From Elusimicrobiaceae bacterium (GTDB lineage: Bacteria > Elusimicrobiota > Elusimicrobia > Elusimicrobiales > Elusimicrobiaceae), in assembly GCA_017546175.1 (NCBI GenBank), contig JAFYXM010000010.1, forward strand, positions 234,134 to 298,133: a stretch of 64,000 nucleotides of DNA. Reading direction: 5' to 3'. Below, one piece after another: positions 49,371-59,040 of this stretch; position 1 is the first letter of the stretch, and each line of letters opens with the position of its first letter. The position numbers were made by a program, and so were the translations under genes. The notes under the pieces are model-generated. The model did not search any database. It was not told the DNA's origin and was given only the letters and a program-made list of their open reading frames with translations.

Positions 49371-50424
49371 TCTTTCCTTCATACATGGCCCCCTTTAATT
49401 TTTTGGACTGGCGCGGCGTTTCAGACAGTTGCAGCCCCCAATAAATAAAAATACTGATAATTCCCGGAATCACATAATACACGACACGGTAAATAAGCGT
49501 AGCCATCAAAGCCGCGTCCCAATCAATCCCCATTTGGGAAAAAACGGCCGTCATTGCCAGTTCCATAGCTCCCAAACCACCGGGAAGTACGGGAATCAAA
49601 GTAGTCACCATACCCACGGCAAACCCGGTCACCAGTCCCGCCGCAGAAACATGCACCCCTACGGCACAGAATGCAAAATATAACACCAAAATGGTAAATA
49701 ACCAATCGGCACACACGTATAAAATAGCACCGGTCAGTTTTTTCTTTTTTTTGTGAATTAAATCAATTCCCTCATCTAATTGATCCACAAAAGTGTCATA
49801 ACGGCCTTTGGGTATCAAGGCACGGAAAACATGGAATAAAAATTTATTGAGCAAGCGGAAGATGCGACGCACCCATTTAGAGCGCCATTCATTGTTAAAT
49901 AAGAAGGCCGTAATACACACACAGACAATACACATCACGATAATAATCAACAGGTTTTTGACAATTTGCATTGTCGTAGCAGATGAATTAAAAAACATCA
50001 GCACAGACCCTTGCAAAATAATCACTGCCAACACAAAATAAAGCAGCACACTAATCACAATACTGGCCGTAACACACATGCCAAACGGTACGCGGCGACG
50101 GTTAAGCAAATGTGCGCGCAAGGCAAATCCGCTTACCCCCATACTGGACACCACATAATTGACCGTCGTAGAAACTAAAGCAATTCCGATAGCGGCACCT
50201 TTATTGATGCGCCTGCCCATAATGCGCAGCACTTCATACAAGCTAAGTCCCATGGCCACATAAATCATAATGGCTGAGGTCAAGGAGAGAAAGAGATATT
50301 TGGTTTGTACCTGTTGCCAAATTTTCACAAAACTGTCTTTGGCTTGGTACACCAATAAGGCGATAATTCCTAAAGAGAGGATAATTCCTAATGTATAAAT
50401 CCAAAATTTAACACTTTTTTTCAT
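49363..50424 (-). CDS. Lysylphosphatidylglycerol-synthase-like (UPF0104) membrane protein
   Basis: 353 residues from the ATG at 50424, seven to eight membrane helices. Family features are ALVSTTVNYVVSSMGVSGFA, RAHLLNRRRVPFG, TLIPVLPGGLGAMELAMTAV and ATLIYRVVYYVIPGIISIF. These match the integral-membrane half of MprF/AglD-type proteins; the soluble aminoacyl-transferase domain is absent. Members act as flippases or glycolipid-related transporters, mostly uncharacterised. No Shine-Dalgarno sequence is visible. Its last bases overlap the next gene. Confidence 0.8.
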   Translation of the reverse strand: MKKSVKFWIYTLGIILSLGIIALLVYQAKDSFVKIWQQVQTKYLFLSLTSAIMIYVAMGLSLYEVLRIMGRRINKGAAIGIALVSTTVNYVVSSMGVSGFALRAHLLNRRRVPFGMCVTASIVISVLLYFVLAVIILQGSVLMFFNSSATTMQIVKNLLIIIVMCIVCVCITAFLFNNEWRSKWVRRIFRLLNKFLFHVFRALIPKGRYDTFVDQLDEGIDLIHKKKKKLTGAILYVCADWLFTILVLYFAFCAVGVHVSAAGLVTGFAVGMVTTLIPVLPGGLGAMELAMTAVFSQMGIDWDAALMATLIYRVVYYVIPGIISIFIYWGLQLSETPRQSKKLKGAMYEGKNG

Positions 50425-50537
50425 AATCAAAAATAATTCGCGAACGCGCGCGCAAGATGGCTTTTATAAATTATATAATTTATTTCCTAACAATTTAACA
50501 AAAAAGCGGCATAATCGCAAGTGAAAAAGGGTTTTAT
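50425..50537. promoter_or_regulatory. Divergent intergenic region
   Basis: Contains TCGCGAACGCGCGCGC (50438-50453) close to the minus-strand gene, A+T-rich TATAATTTAT-type sequence in the middle, and CATAAT about 24 bases before uvrA. No SOS (LexA) box of either the E. coli or Bacillus type was seen. Confidence 0.35.
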
Positions 50538-53489
50538 ATGAAAAGCATCAAAGTAATCGGAGCTAAAGGGCATAATTTAAAAAATATTACGGTAGAAATA
50601 CCCAAAGAGAAAATGGTCGTAGTGACGGGTCTTTCCGGCAGCGGAAAAAGCTCTCTTGCGTTTGACACCATTTACGCAGAAGGTCAACGCAGATACGTAG
50701 AAAGCATGTCGGCCTATGCCAGACAATTTTTAGAACTTATGGAAAAGCCCGACGTGGAGCATATTTCAGGGCTTTCCCCCGCCATTTCCATAGAACAAAG
50801 AAATCCGTCCAAAAACCCGCGCTCCACCGTAGCCACCGTTACGGAAATTTACGACTATTTGCGCTTATTGTTTGCTCGCATCGGCACACGCCATTGTCCC
50901 CAATGCGGCAGACCCGTGCAAAGTTGGTCCGTGCAAGCCATTACGGCAGATATCCTTAAAAAATTTGAAGATAAAAACGTGTATATTTTTTCTCCTATTA
51001 TTCGGGGCAGAGCCGGCACGTATGAGGAACTTTTTACCAAGCTTAAAAAAGAAGGCTTTGTCAAAGCGCGCGTCAACGGGGTAATTTGCTCTTTGGATAC
51101 GCCCCCCACTTTAGAACGATACAAAAAACATACCATTGAGCTATTGGCTGATGAAATTTATGTGGAAGAATTTGAACGGGAAAGAATAGTGGAGTCTTTG
51201 GAGTTGGCACTTAGATATTCCAAGGGACTGGTAACCGTAGAAGAAACCGAAGGCCAAAAACCATTCTCTTTTACCTATAGCGAAAATAATGCCTGCGCCC
51301 ATTGCGGTATCGGGTTTAGCGAATTAGAGCCGCGCCTGTTTTCGTTCAACTCTCCTTACGGTGCCTGCCCCGAATGTAACGGTTTGGGCATTAAAATAGA
51401 AATCGCAGAAGATTTGGTCGTGCCCGACACTTCTCTTTCCATCAATGAGGGCGCCATCGCCGCGTGGGACAACCCTGTTACCACCCGTACGCACCGCTGG
51501 AAAACCTCTTGGAGCGGATATTACTACGATATTTTAAAGCAGGTCTGCCGCCAAGCTAAAATCAACATGAACACCCCTTGGTGCAAATTGTCTCAAGCAC
51601 AGCGCGATTTGCTTTTATACGGCACCGGAGGCGCACAATATACCTCCGTCATTTCGGGCACCAGTCAAGATTTTGAAGGCGTCATTACCAATTTAAAGCG
51701 CCGCCATGACGAAAGCGAAAGCGACTTTGTAAAAGAAGAAGTGTACAACCGCTTCATGCGCGAAATTACTTGCCCCGTTTGTGAGGGAAAACGCTTAAAA
51801 CCGGAAGCTTTATCGGTTTATATCGGCGGAAAAAATATTGCTCAAATTACCGCTATGCAAGTGTCTGCAGCCAAAGAATTTTTTGATACATTAACCTTGA
51901 GCGACAAAGAAAAAACCATCGCCAAAGATGTGCTCAAAGAAATCAAAGCCCGTTTGGACTTCTTAAACAGCGTGGGGCTAAGCTATTTAACCTTAGAACG
52001 CAAAAGCCAAACGCTTTCCGGAGGAGAAGCGCAGCGCATTCACTTAGCTACGCAAATCGGCTCCGGTTTGACAGGGGTATTGTATGTACTTGATGAGCCG
52101 ACTATCGGTCTGCACTCGCGCGACAATGACCGCCTGATTGCCACCCTCAAAGATCTGCGCGATTTAGATAATACTTTAATCATTGTAGAGCATGATAAGG
52201 ACACTATTTTAGCCTCTGACTGGGTGGTAGAGCTTGGGCCCGCTGCCGGAGAACACGGCGGAGAAGTGGTCAGCCAAGGGCCGACGGCTGAGTTTTTGAA
52301 AGATAAAAATTCGCTTACTGCCTCTTACTTAAACGGCACGCGCTGTATTTTACCGCCCGAAAAACTGCGCGCAGGAAACGGAAAATATATTGAAATTTTA
52401 GGCGCCCAACAATTCAATCTAAAAAATATTGATGTCAAAATTCCGCTTGGAAAAATGGTGTGCGTAACGGGTGTATCTGGCTCGGGCAAGAGCACATTGG
52501 TGCATCAAATTTTATACAAAGCTTTGGCACAAAAGTTTTATCATGCCAAAGAAGTAGCCGGCAAACACAAGACCATTAAGGGCTTAGAAAATATTGATAA
52601 AGTAATTATCGTAGATCAAAGCCCCATCGGCAAAACGCCGCGCTCCAACCCTGCCACCTATATCGGTCTGTTCACGCACATTCGGGAACTGTTTGCCGAA
52701 ATGCCGGAGGCTAAACGCCGCGGCTACAAAGCAGGCCGGTTTTCATTCAACGTCAAAGGAGGCCGCTGCGAAAAATGCCAAGGAGACGGCATCTTAAAAA
52801 TTCAAATGCAGTTCCTGCCGGATATTTACGTACGTTGCGAAGAGTGTGACGGAAAACGCTTTAATGAAGATACGTTGCAAGTTACCTTCAAAGGAAAAAA
52901 TATTGCTGATGTTTTAAACATGAGTGTTTCTCAAGCCTTGGAATTTTTTGACTCCATTCCCAAAATCAAACGCTACTTGCAAACCTTGCAAGACGTAGGC
53001 CTTGGCTATATCAAACTGGGCCAGTCCGCCACCACCTTATCAGGCGGGGAAGCCCAGCGCGTAAAATTGGCTGACGAACTCTCGCGCAAAGGAACAGGCA
53101 AAACCCTGTATATTTTAGATGAGCCGACCACCGGCCTTCACTTTGCCGATATAGATAAACTTTTGCACGTCTTGCATGGCTTGGCTGACCGCGGCAATAC
53201 GGTACTGATTATTGAACACAATTTAGACGTTATCAAAACGGCCGATTGGCTGATTGACTTAGGCCCTGAGGGTGGAGATAAAGGCGGCCTAATCGTAGCC
53301 GAAGGTACCCCCTACCAAGTGGCTGAAACCCCACACTCTTACACAGGCAAATACCTAAAAACGGAACTGAACGAAGCCGCCGCTTTCCGTAAGGCTCACG
53401 GCTTGCCTCCCGCCACGGGAAAAACGACTAAAGCCGACATAACTGACAGCAAACTCCAAAAACCGAAGAAAAAATCTTCCAAAAAATAA
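50538..53489 (+). CDS. uvrA: Excinuclease ABC subunit A
   Basis: Damage-recognition ATPase of nucleotide excision repair. 983 residues, about 40 longer than E. coli because of a Lys-rich tail (ending KLQKPKKKSSKK). Two ABC modules: Walker A GLSGSGKSSLAFDTIYAEGQ and GVSGSGKSTLVHQILYKA, signatures LSGGEAQRIHLA and LSGGEAQRVKLA. Zinc fingers CAHCGIGF...ACPECNGLG and CEKCQGDG...RCEECDGKRF. The start is supported by AAAAAGGG. Confidence 0.97.
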   Translation: MKSIKVIGAKGHNLKNITVEIPKEKMVVVTGLSGSGKSSLAFDTIYAEGQRRYVESMSAYARQFLELMEKPDVEHISGLSPAISIEQRNPSKNPRSTVATVTEIYDYLRLLFARIGTRHCPQCGRPVQSWSVQAITADILKKFEDKNVYIFSPIIRGRAGTYEELFTKLKKEGFVKARVNGVICSLDTPPTLERYKKHTIELLADEIYVEEFERERIVESLELALRYSKGLVTVEETEGQKPFSFTYSENNACAHCGIGFSELEPRLFSFNSPYGACPECNGLGIKIEIAEDLVVPDTSLSINEGAIAAWDNPVTTRTHRWKTSWSGYYYDILKQVCRQAKINMNTPWCKLSQAQRDLLLYGTGGAQYTSVISGTSQDFEGVITNLKRRHDESESDFVKEEVYNRFMREITCPVCEGKRLKPEALSVYIGGKNIAQITAMQVSAAKEFFDTLTLSDKEKTIAKDVLKEIKARLDFLNSVGLSYLTLERKSQTLSGGEAQRIHLATQIGSGLTGVLYVLDEPTIGLHSRDNDRLIATLKDLRDLDNTLIIVEHDKDTILASDWVVELGPAAGEHGGEVVSQGPTAEFLKDKNSLTASYLNGTRCILPPEKLRAGNGKYIEILGAQQFNLKNIDVKIPLGKMVCVTGVSGSGKSTLVHQILYKALAQKFYHAKEVAGKHKTIKGLENIDKVIIVDQSPIGKTPRSNPATYIGLFTHIRELFAEMPEAKRRGYKAGRFSFNVKGGRCEKCQGDGILKIQMQFLPDIYVRCEECDGKRFNEDTLQVTFKGKNIADVLNMSVSQALEFFDSIPKIKRYLQTLQDVGLGYIKLGQSATTLSGGEAQRVKLADELSRKGTGKTLYILDEPTTGLHFADIDKLLHVLHGLADRGNTVLIIEHNLDVIKTADWLIDLGPEGGDKGGLIVAEGTPYQVAETPHSYTGKYLKTELNEAAAFRKAHGLPPATGKTTKADITDSKLQKPKKKSSKK

Positions 53490-53492
53490 TTC

Positions 53493-53520
53493 AAAAGGCC
53501 GCAGATGAGCGGCCTTTTCT
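53493..53520 (+). terminator. Terminator after uvrA
   Basis: AAAAGGCCGC AGATGA GCGGCCTTTT followed by CT. Confidence 0.88.
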
Positions 53521-53596
53521 AACCCTAAATAACAGCAGAGAAAAGTTATTTTCCCCGTTATACTGTAAATATAGACTAGTCGGATAGGGGGATATT

Positions 53597-54151
53597 ATGC
53601 ATGCAAGTATTTGGAAGCGCTTTTGGGCATTTGTAATAGACGTAATGGTTTTTGCCGTGCTTTTTTGGGCACTGGCACAGTTGATAGACAATTTTACCGT
53701 ATCTCTGTTACTACTGGTGCTGATTTGGCTCTATTATGCTCTGATGGAAAGCTCACCTTGGCAGGCCAGCTTGGGCAAACGCATTATGGGTTTAAAGGTG
53801 GTGGACAAACGGGGCCGTCGCCTAACTTTCGGCAAAGCCACCAAACGCTTACTTTCGCGTTTGATTACTAATTTTACGTTTTACTTCGGTTTTTTCTCTG
53901 CTGCTTTTGACAAGCAGAATAAAACTTTACATGACCGCTTAAGTAAAAGTTTGGTAGTGGAGAAAGATGTTCCCTTTGACCCGAAACATTATTCGGAAGA
54001 AGATGAACCGGTGCTTACCATGGTAACGGTAGTATCGGTTTTGTTGGCTTTGGTTTTTGTATTACTGCTCGTGTGGTGGGTAGTGCTTCCTCAATACCAA
54101 AATTTTGACACCAAGATAAAAGCAGCTCCCAGAACGGAGATAACAAAATAA
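53597..54151 (+). CDS. RDD-family membrane protein
   Basis: 184 residues. RDD domain with two helices near the N-terminus (ASIWKRFWAFVIDVMVFAVL; LLLVLIWLYYALMESSPWQA), then SLGKRIMGLKVVDKRG and DKQNKTLHDRLSKS (the second conserved Arg/Asp). An extra C-terminal helix (about 141-163) ends in a short tail. RDD proteins are mostly uncharacterised; some are Na+/H+ antiporter-like. GGATAGGGGG precedes the ATG. Confidence 0.88.
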   Translation: MHASIWKRFWAFVIDVMVFAVLFWALAQLIDNFTVSLLLLVLIWLYYALMESSPWQASLGKRIMGLKVVDKRGRRLTFGKATKRLLSRLITNFTFYFGFFSAAFDKQNKTLHDRLSKSLVVEKDVPFDPKHYSEEDEPVLTMVTVVSVLLALVFVLLLVWWVVLPQYQNFDTKIKAAPRTEITK

Positions 54152-54162
54152 ATCTTTGGTAA

Positions 54163-54195
54163 AAAAAATCTCGCATCTTACGATGCGAGATTTTA
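54163..54195. terminator. Bidirectional terminator
   Basis: AAAATCTCGCATC TTAC GATGCGAGATTTT between convergent genes. Confidence 0.9.
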
Positions 54196-54207
54196 TTGAT
54201 CTAAATC

Positions 54208-54855
54208 TTATTCTACTACCAGTACGGAACGTCCTTCTTTCTCTTCAGCGTAAGGATCGGTAATCTGTTGTCCGTCTACTACATATAAGAATTTATACGT
54301 TCCGGGGGAGATAGAAAGAGTGGTTTCCCAGTAGCCGTCTTTTTTCCTCAAAGCACGAGGCTTAGCCATCGTAAAACCGCTGACTACGGCCACATTTTTA
54401 CCCTCTCCATAATAGCGGAAAGTAACTTGGCGATATTTGCTGCCCGCCTTTTTCTTCACGATAATGCTCTCTTTCTTTTCAGCAGGCTGAGCAGGCTCTT
54501 TCACTTCTTCGGCAGTGGCTTTCGGCTCTTCCACTACGGGAGCTTTTACTTCTTGTACTACCGGCTCCGGCACTACAGGAGTAATCGCTTCCGGCACGGT
54601 AACTACTTCTTCCGGCTCGGCAGCGATAGATTCTTCCGCCAATGTTTCTTCTACTACAGCGGCAGGAGCTTGGGCAGGATTTTCCGGTGCGAGCAAACGC
54701 GCGGAAAGGTTTTTATATAAGAAAAAACCAAACACGCATAACAACACAACGTCCACAATAATCAAAAACAACCAAATGTCTTTGTTATTGGCTTGAGCAG
54801 GGAGTTTGGCCTCAAACTCTGCAATATCGGGAGTGTTAATTTTTTCGTCTGCCAT
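54208..54855 (-). CDS. Membrane-anchored protein with CBM48/AMPK-type carbohydrate-binding domain
   Basis: 215 residues. A cytosolic N-terminus is followed by one membrane helix (about 26-48, IWLFLIIVDVVLLCVFGFFL), a Pro/Glu/Val-rich linker (about 55-130), and a C-terminal E-set domain of the glycogen-binding CBM48 type: VTFRYYGEGKNVAVVSGF, KKDGYWETTLSISPGTYKFL, VVDGQQITDPYAEEKEG. The DPY and PG.Y.F.VDG motifs are clear, but the usual glycan-contact Trp of GDFNxW is replaced (GFTMAK), so binding to glycogen is uncertain. It stands next to tRNA-Gly; no glycogen genes are nearby. Confidence 0.78.
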   Translation of the reverse strand: MADEKINTPDIAEFEAKLPAQANNKDIWLFLIIVDVVLLCVFGFFLYKNLSARLLAPENPAQAPAAVVEETLAEESIAAEPEEVVTVPEAITPVVPEPVVQEVKAPVVEEPKATAEEVKEPAQPAEKKESIIVKKKAGSKYRQVTFRYYGEGKNVAVVSGFTMAKPRALRKKDGYWETTLSISPGTYKFLYVVDGQQITDPYAEEKEGRSVLVVE

Positions 54856-54872
54856 AGAATCCTTTTAAAAAA

Positions 54873-54943
54873 AGCGGGCGAAGGGAATCGAACCCTCGTC
54901 TAGAGCTTGGGAAGCTCCCATTCTACCATTGAACCACGCCCGC
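54873..54943 (-). tRNA. tRNA-Gly (anticodon CCC)
   Basis: 71 nt: acceptor GCGGGCG / CGCCCGC, D arm GTTCAATGGTAGAAT, anticodon stem GGAGC / GCTCT with loop TTCCCAA, T arm GAGGGTTCGATTCCCTT. Very close to E. coli glyU. No encoded CCA. Confidence 0.95.
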
Positions 54944-54986
54944 ATAAATTGTATCAGCGTTTATATTATAGCACTTTTACCGCAGA

Positions 54987-56492
54987 TTAGGCGGTTTTTT
55001 TGCCATATTGGCGGCGGATAAAAGCCAGTGCCGTTTCTTTATCCGTCACTTCCCCCTCCACCTGTGCCACAGCCAAGGATTCCAATATTTCACCGATAAG
55101 CGGAGAAGAGGGCAGATTAAGCGCCTTCATCACTTCAAGGCCATCTAAAAGTTTGGAGGGTTTTATCTTTTTTGGAGAGTCAAAATACTTCTTAAATAAT
55201 AAACTTAGCACCTGCATATGGCGTAACGTTTTGCCCACATTGGCCGTTTTTTTAGCTGTTTCAATACTCATCAGTTTATCACCGCTTTTAGGCAAAATGC
55301 GCTTTAGCTGAGCATCACTGATATAGCTGGTATAGTCGGCCCAGCACAAAAGCAACATCGGCAAGGCCGCATCACCTAAATCTCGGAAAAATTTATAAGC
55401 ACCGCGGTCCGTAATTACGTCATTGCTGGCTAAATTACTCGGGCGAAGATGCTCGGCAATCATACCGCAAATCAAGCGGTTGTCAGCCTTACTATAATGC
55501 AATCCGTCCAAAATCTTACGCGCCATTTGAGCCCCTTTTTGCTCATGGTAAAAGAAACGCAGGCGGTCTCCCTGCACTTTGGCAGTGGCAGGCTTGGCGA
55601 TGTCGTGCAAAAGTACCGCCATTTTAAATAAAGCTTTATTCTCGGCTATTTTTTGCAATTTTTTATGGTATTTGGGAAATGCTTTTTTCAGATTTTCCAG
55701 CAACCACTCTTCCCGACGGAAACAATCTAAAGTATGCTTGAGCACGCCGCCTTTTCCGTAGTAACATTCGGCACAAGTGCGTTGCTCTTGCAACAAAGGA
55801 AACAAAGCCGTTAAAAGCCCCGTCTTTTCCATTAAAATCACATTTTCATACGCACGCGGTGTATTGAACAAACGGGTCAGTTCTTCCTGCACGCGCTCAC
55901 CGGCAGACTGCACAATCAGCGAGGCATCTTTTTTGATTTGGCGCAAGGCAGAAGAAGACAAAACAAATTTATGCTCCGCCGCATGACGGAATGCGCGCAA
56001 CATACGAAGCGGGTCTTCTTGCAAGACGCGGCTGTGGCTGAGCTTGATTTGTCGTTCACGCAAATCTTGCGCGCCGCCTTTTAAATCAATTAAAAATTTT
56101 TGTTGAAGTTTTTTTAGACGTACTTGGGCCTTTTGGCCTTTGAGGGTTTTTAACTCTATTTCAATGGGTGCCGTAACAGGATAAGCCAGTGCATTAAACG
56201 TAAAATCTCTGCGCAGTAAATCTTCTTTCAGGTCTTTTCCTTGAAAAGCGGTAAGGTCTATTTGCAGGTTTTCTTTGCGCGTGACCAAACGCCACACGCC
56301 AAACTCAGCGTCCATTTCAAAAGCAGCCGCTTTGAGGTGTTTGGCTAAGGTTTGGGCGGCCTCTTTTACGCGCGCCTTGGGCAAGGCCAAGTCTATATCA
56401 CTGGACGGTTTTTTGAGTAAAGCATCGCGCACCACGCCGCCTACATAATAGGCGTCAGGAACGTACGTTCGTAGTGCGCGGGCTAAATCCAT
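54987..56492 (-). CDS. CCA-adding enzyme / poly(A)-polymerase-family nucleotidyltransferase with HD domain
   Basis: 501 residues. Class II nucleotidyltransferase head: YYVGGVVRDALLKKPSSDID, then DLTAFQGKDLKEDLLRRDFT and ALAYPV. The RNA-binding neck includes EDPLRMLRAFRHAAEHKFVL, and a C-terminal HD domain has AVLLHDIAKPATAKVQGDRL. It should restore the CCA ends of tRNAs, which are not encoded in the three tRNA genes seen here. The family mixes CCA-adding, CC-, A-adding and poly(A) enzymes, so exact specificity is not certain. The start is four bases after fadD. Confidence 0.9.
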   Translation of the reverse strand: MDLARALRTYVPDAYYVGGVVRDALLKKPSSDIDLALPKARVKEAAQTLAKHLKAAAFEMDAEFGVWRLVTRKENLQIDLTAFQGKDLKEDLLRRDFTFNALAYPVTAPIEIELKTLKGQKAQVRLKKLQQKFLIDLKGGAQDLRERQIKLSHSRVLQEDPLRMLRAFRHAAEHKFVLSSSALRQIKKDASLIVQSAGERVQEELTRLFNTPRAYENVILMEKTGLLTALFPLLQEQRTCAECYYGKGGVLKHTLDCFRREEWLLENLKKAFPKYHKKLQKIAENKALFKMAVLLHDIAKPATAKVQGDRLRFFYHEQKGAQMARKILDGLHYSKADNRLICGMIAEHLRPSNLASNDVITDRGAYKFFRDLGDAALPMLLLCWADYTSYISDAQLKRILPKSGDKLMSIETAKKTANVGKTLRHMQVLSLLFKKYFDSPKKIKPSKLLDGLEVMKALNLPSSPLIGEILESLAVAQVEGEVTDKETALAFIRRQYGKKTA

Positions 56493-56496
56493 CTTA

Positions 56497-58122
56497 CTAT
56501 TCGGCGCTTTCAGCTTCGCCGCCTTCTGCGATGCGTTGTTTCAATTTTTCAATAGCATCTTCACGCAGTTTTCGTTTGAGTACTTTGCGTAAGCTGTTGC
56601 GCGGCAATTCGTCCACAAATTCAAAATCGCGCGGACGTTTGTAGTTATCCAAGTTTTGTTTTAAGAATTTGCGGAACTGGTCATCAGTCAATTCGGAGTT
56701 TTCTGTTTTGACGGCATAACATTTAATAAATTCGCCGCCTTTCCCGTCAGGCACACCGATAATGGCAGACTCTTCAATACCGGGGCAAGTGTCAATCGTA
56801 GCTTCCACTTGCGCGGAGAATACTTTTAACCCTTTGATAATAATCATGTCCTTTTTACGGTCTTTAATAAAGATAAAGCCGTCATCGTCAATAGCCACGA
56901 TGTCACCGGTTTTAAACCAACCATCTTCGGTAAAAGCATCTTTGGTGGCTTGCGGGTTGCCAAAGTATCCGCGGAACACGTTGGGGCCTTTTACACACAA
57001 TTCCCCTTCACAATTGCGCGGCACTTCGTTGCCTTCATCGTCCACCACCAAGGTGCTTACAGACGGAATGGCCGGACCCACAGATTTAATTTTTTGCAAT
57101 TGTTCGGTATTTACGCTGACCACGGGGCTGGTTTCGGTCAAGCCATACCCTTCCAAGATTTTCACGCCGATTTTTTCTTCAAAGCGTTCTTTGATTTCCA
57201 AGGTCAACGGAGCGGCACCGGATACGGCAAAGCGCACGTTTTTAAACGGCCAGAACTGCAAGTACAAGCGTTTAAAACCTTTGGCTTCTTTGGAGAGTAC
57301 GGCCAAAATCTGCGGCACGGCTAACAGCAGGGTCACTTTTTCACTGCCCATGGCAGAAAGCCACGTTTTGGCAGGCATTACATTCGCCACAATGACTACC
57401 TTTAAATTTAAATACAGCGGCAACACCACACAAGTCGTCCACGCAAAAGAGTGAAACATCGGAAGTAAGCACAAGAAGCAGTCATCATCATTAATCTTAA
57501 AAATCTGTGCAGCGGAAATAATATTACTGGCCAAGTTGCCATGGGTCAACATGGCACCTTTGGGCTGACCGGTAGTACCGGAAGTATAAAGAATAAAGGC
57601 ATCATCTTCCAGCTGAGCACAGGCACCGGCCGTTTCTTCATGACAGGTAGATTTTTCAACTTGTTCCCAGAAAAGTTGCACAAACTCTTTATCCTGCGCT
57701 ATAGTCGGAATAGAATCTACGGAAAAGACATATTTCAAATCTGGCAAAGAGGGTTGCACCTTTACATAATGGCGCATAAATTCGGCCTGTGTTACCACAG
57801 CTTTGGCACCGGAGTTGTTCAAAATAAAATTCAGTTCTTCCTGTTTGGTAACCATGAAGTTCATGGGAATAGCGATGGCGCCGATTTTATACAAACCGTA
57901 GTTGGCAATTACCGTATCAATGGAGTTGCGCAACGCAATAGCCACGCGGTCACCTTTGCGAATACCGTGCTCCCAATACATATCGGCAGCGCGGTCCACT
58001 TTCATTAATAATTCCAAATAGGTCAGTTTCTTACCAGTGCCAGATTCCACCACCGCCACTTTCTGCGGATAGCGATAAGCACTGTCACTTAAAGATGTGT
58101 ATAAATCTTTTCTTCTAATCAT
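56497..58122 (-). CDS. Long-chain acyl-CoA synthetase-like AMP ligase
   Basis: 541 residues. ANL superfamily: P-loop ILYTSGTTGQPKGAMLTHGN, GYGLTETSPV, GWFKTGDIVAIDDDGFIFIK, DRKKDMIIIKGLKVF, and the catalytic Lys near RNSLRKVLKRKLRE. Best fit is a FadD-like fatty acyl-CoA synthetase, used for uptake or membrane lipid recycling; other acyl substrates are possible. AGGAGAGG in front of the ATG; followed by the CCA enzyme gene. Confidence 0.85.
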   Translation of the reverse strand: MIRRKDLYTSLSDSAYRYPQKVAVVESGTGKKLTYLELLMKVDRAADMYWEHGIRKGDRVAIALRNSIDTVIANYGLYKIGAIAIPMNFMVTKQEELNFILNNSGAKAVVTQAEFMRHYVKVQPSLPDLKYVFSVDSIPTIAQDKEFVQLFWEQVEKSTCHEETAGACAQLEDDAFILYTSGTTGQPKGAMLTHGNLASNIISAAQIFKINDDDCFLCLLPMFHSFAWTTCVVLPLYLNLKVVIVANVMPAKTWLSAMGSEKVTLLLAVPQILAVLSKEAKGFKRLYLQFWPFKNVRFAVSGAAPLTLEIKERFEEKIGVKILEGYGLTETSPVVSVNTEQLQKIKSVGPAIPSVSTLVVDDEGNEVPRNCEGELCVKGPNVFRGYFGNPQATKDAFTEDGWFKTGDIVAIDDDGFIFIKDRKKDMIIIKGLKVFSAQVEATIDTCPGIEESAIIGVPDGKGGEFIKCYAVKTENSELTDDQFRKFLKQNLDNYKRPRDFEFVDELPRNSLRKVLKRKLREDAIEKLKQRIAEGGEAESAE

Positions 58123-58167
58123 AAGAACCTCTCCTAAAAATATCCTTATACTATATTGTAGCTTAAT

Positions 58168-59040
58168 TTAGCCTTGGCGGGGGTCTAAAATATCGCGAAA
58201 GCCGTCCCCCAACAAGTTCCAACCTAATACAAACAAGAAAATAGCTCCCCCCGGTACCACCACCGTGTACCAATAAGCAAAAGTATTTGTTCCGTCACCC
58301 AACACCCAATTGCGCGCCATGGCAATCAGTTGCCCCCAATCGGCTGTTCCCGCTTGAGCGCCAAGTCCCAAGAAAGATAAAGAAGCCGCCGTCAGCACGA
58401 TATAACCTATGTCTAAACTCGCCACCACTACAGACGGATAAATAGAATTAGGCAAAATATGTTTTAAAAGCAGCCGCGGTCCGCGCGCTCCCAAAGCTTT
58501 ACTGGCAATCACAAAATCTCTGTTTTTTACAGACAGCACATCCCCGCGCACTAAACGCGCATAAGAGGGCCATGCCACCGCCGTCAGTGCTATCATCATA
58601 TTATTTAAATCCGGCCCCAGCATGGCTGCAATTACCATGGCCAAAACCAAAGAGGGTATCGCAAAAATTACGTCAGTAAAACGCATAATCAGCTCATCTG
58701 TTTTTCCGCCAAAATAAGCAGCGGCAGAGCCCAAGAAAAGGCCGATTAAAAAAGCAAAAAAAGTAACCGTGATTCCCACTTTAAAGGCAAGACGCGTTCC
58801 CCATATTACTCCGTAATAAAGGTCATACTGTTGCTCGGTCGTACCAAACCAATGCTGAGCAGACGGAGGCTGCGGGGTCATCTCATAACTATGCTGAGGA
58901 ATTTGATAAGGGTCTCTGGGGTTATCCGCCGGTGCCAACACCGGTGCCAGCAAAGCCACCAACGCAAAACAAGCTACCAGCACAAAACCGGTCAGCGAAG
59001 CTTTATTTTTTACAATGCGTTTAAAAATACGGTTATTCAC
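58168..59040 (-). CDS. Peptide ABC transporter permease (DppC/OppC type)
   Basis: 290 residues, six membrane helices. N-terminal OppC motif NRIFKRIVKNKASLTGFVLV, cytoplasmic EAA loop VIASKALGARGPRLLLKHIL, and ending LGDGFRDILDPRQG. Overlaps the end of the DppB-type gene by eight bases. Forms the pore with DppB. Confidence 0.92.
   Translation of the reverse strand: MNNRIFKRIVKNKASLTGFVLVACFALVALLAPVLAPADNPRDPYQIPQHSYEMTPQPPSAQHWFGTTEQQYDLYYGVIWGTRLAFKVGITVTFFAFLIGLFLGSAAAYFGGKTDELIMRFTDVIFAIPSLVLAMVIAAMLGPDLNNMMIALTAVAWPSYARLVRGDVLSVKNRDFVIASKALGARGPRLLLKHILPNSIYPSVVVASLDIGYIVLTAASLSFLGLGAQAGTADWGQLIAMARNWVLGDGTNTFAYWYTVVVPGGAIFLFVLGWNLLGDGFRDILDPRQG

Noticed and set aside
50425..50537. LexA box in front of uvrA
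   Set aside because: Neither CTG-N10-CAG nor GAAC-N4-GTTC was found.
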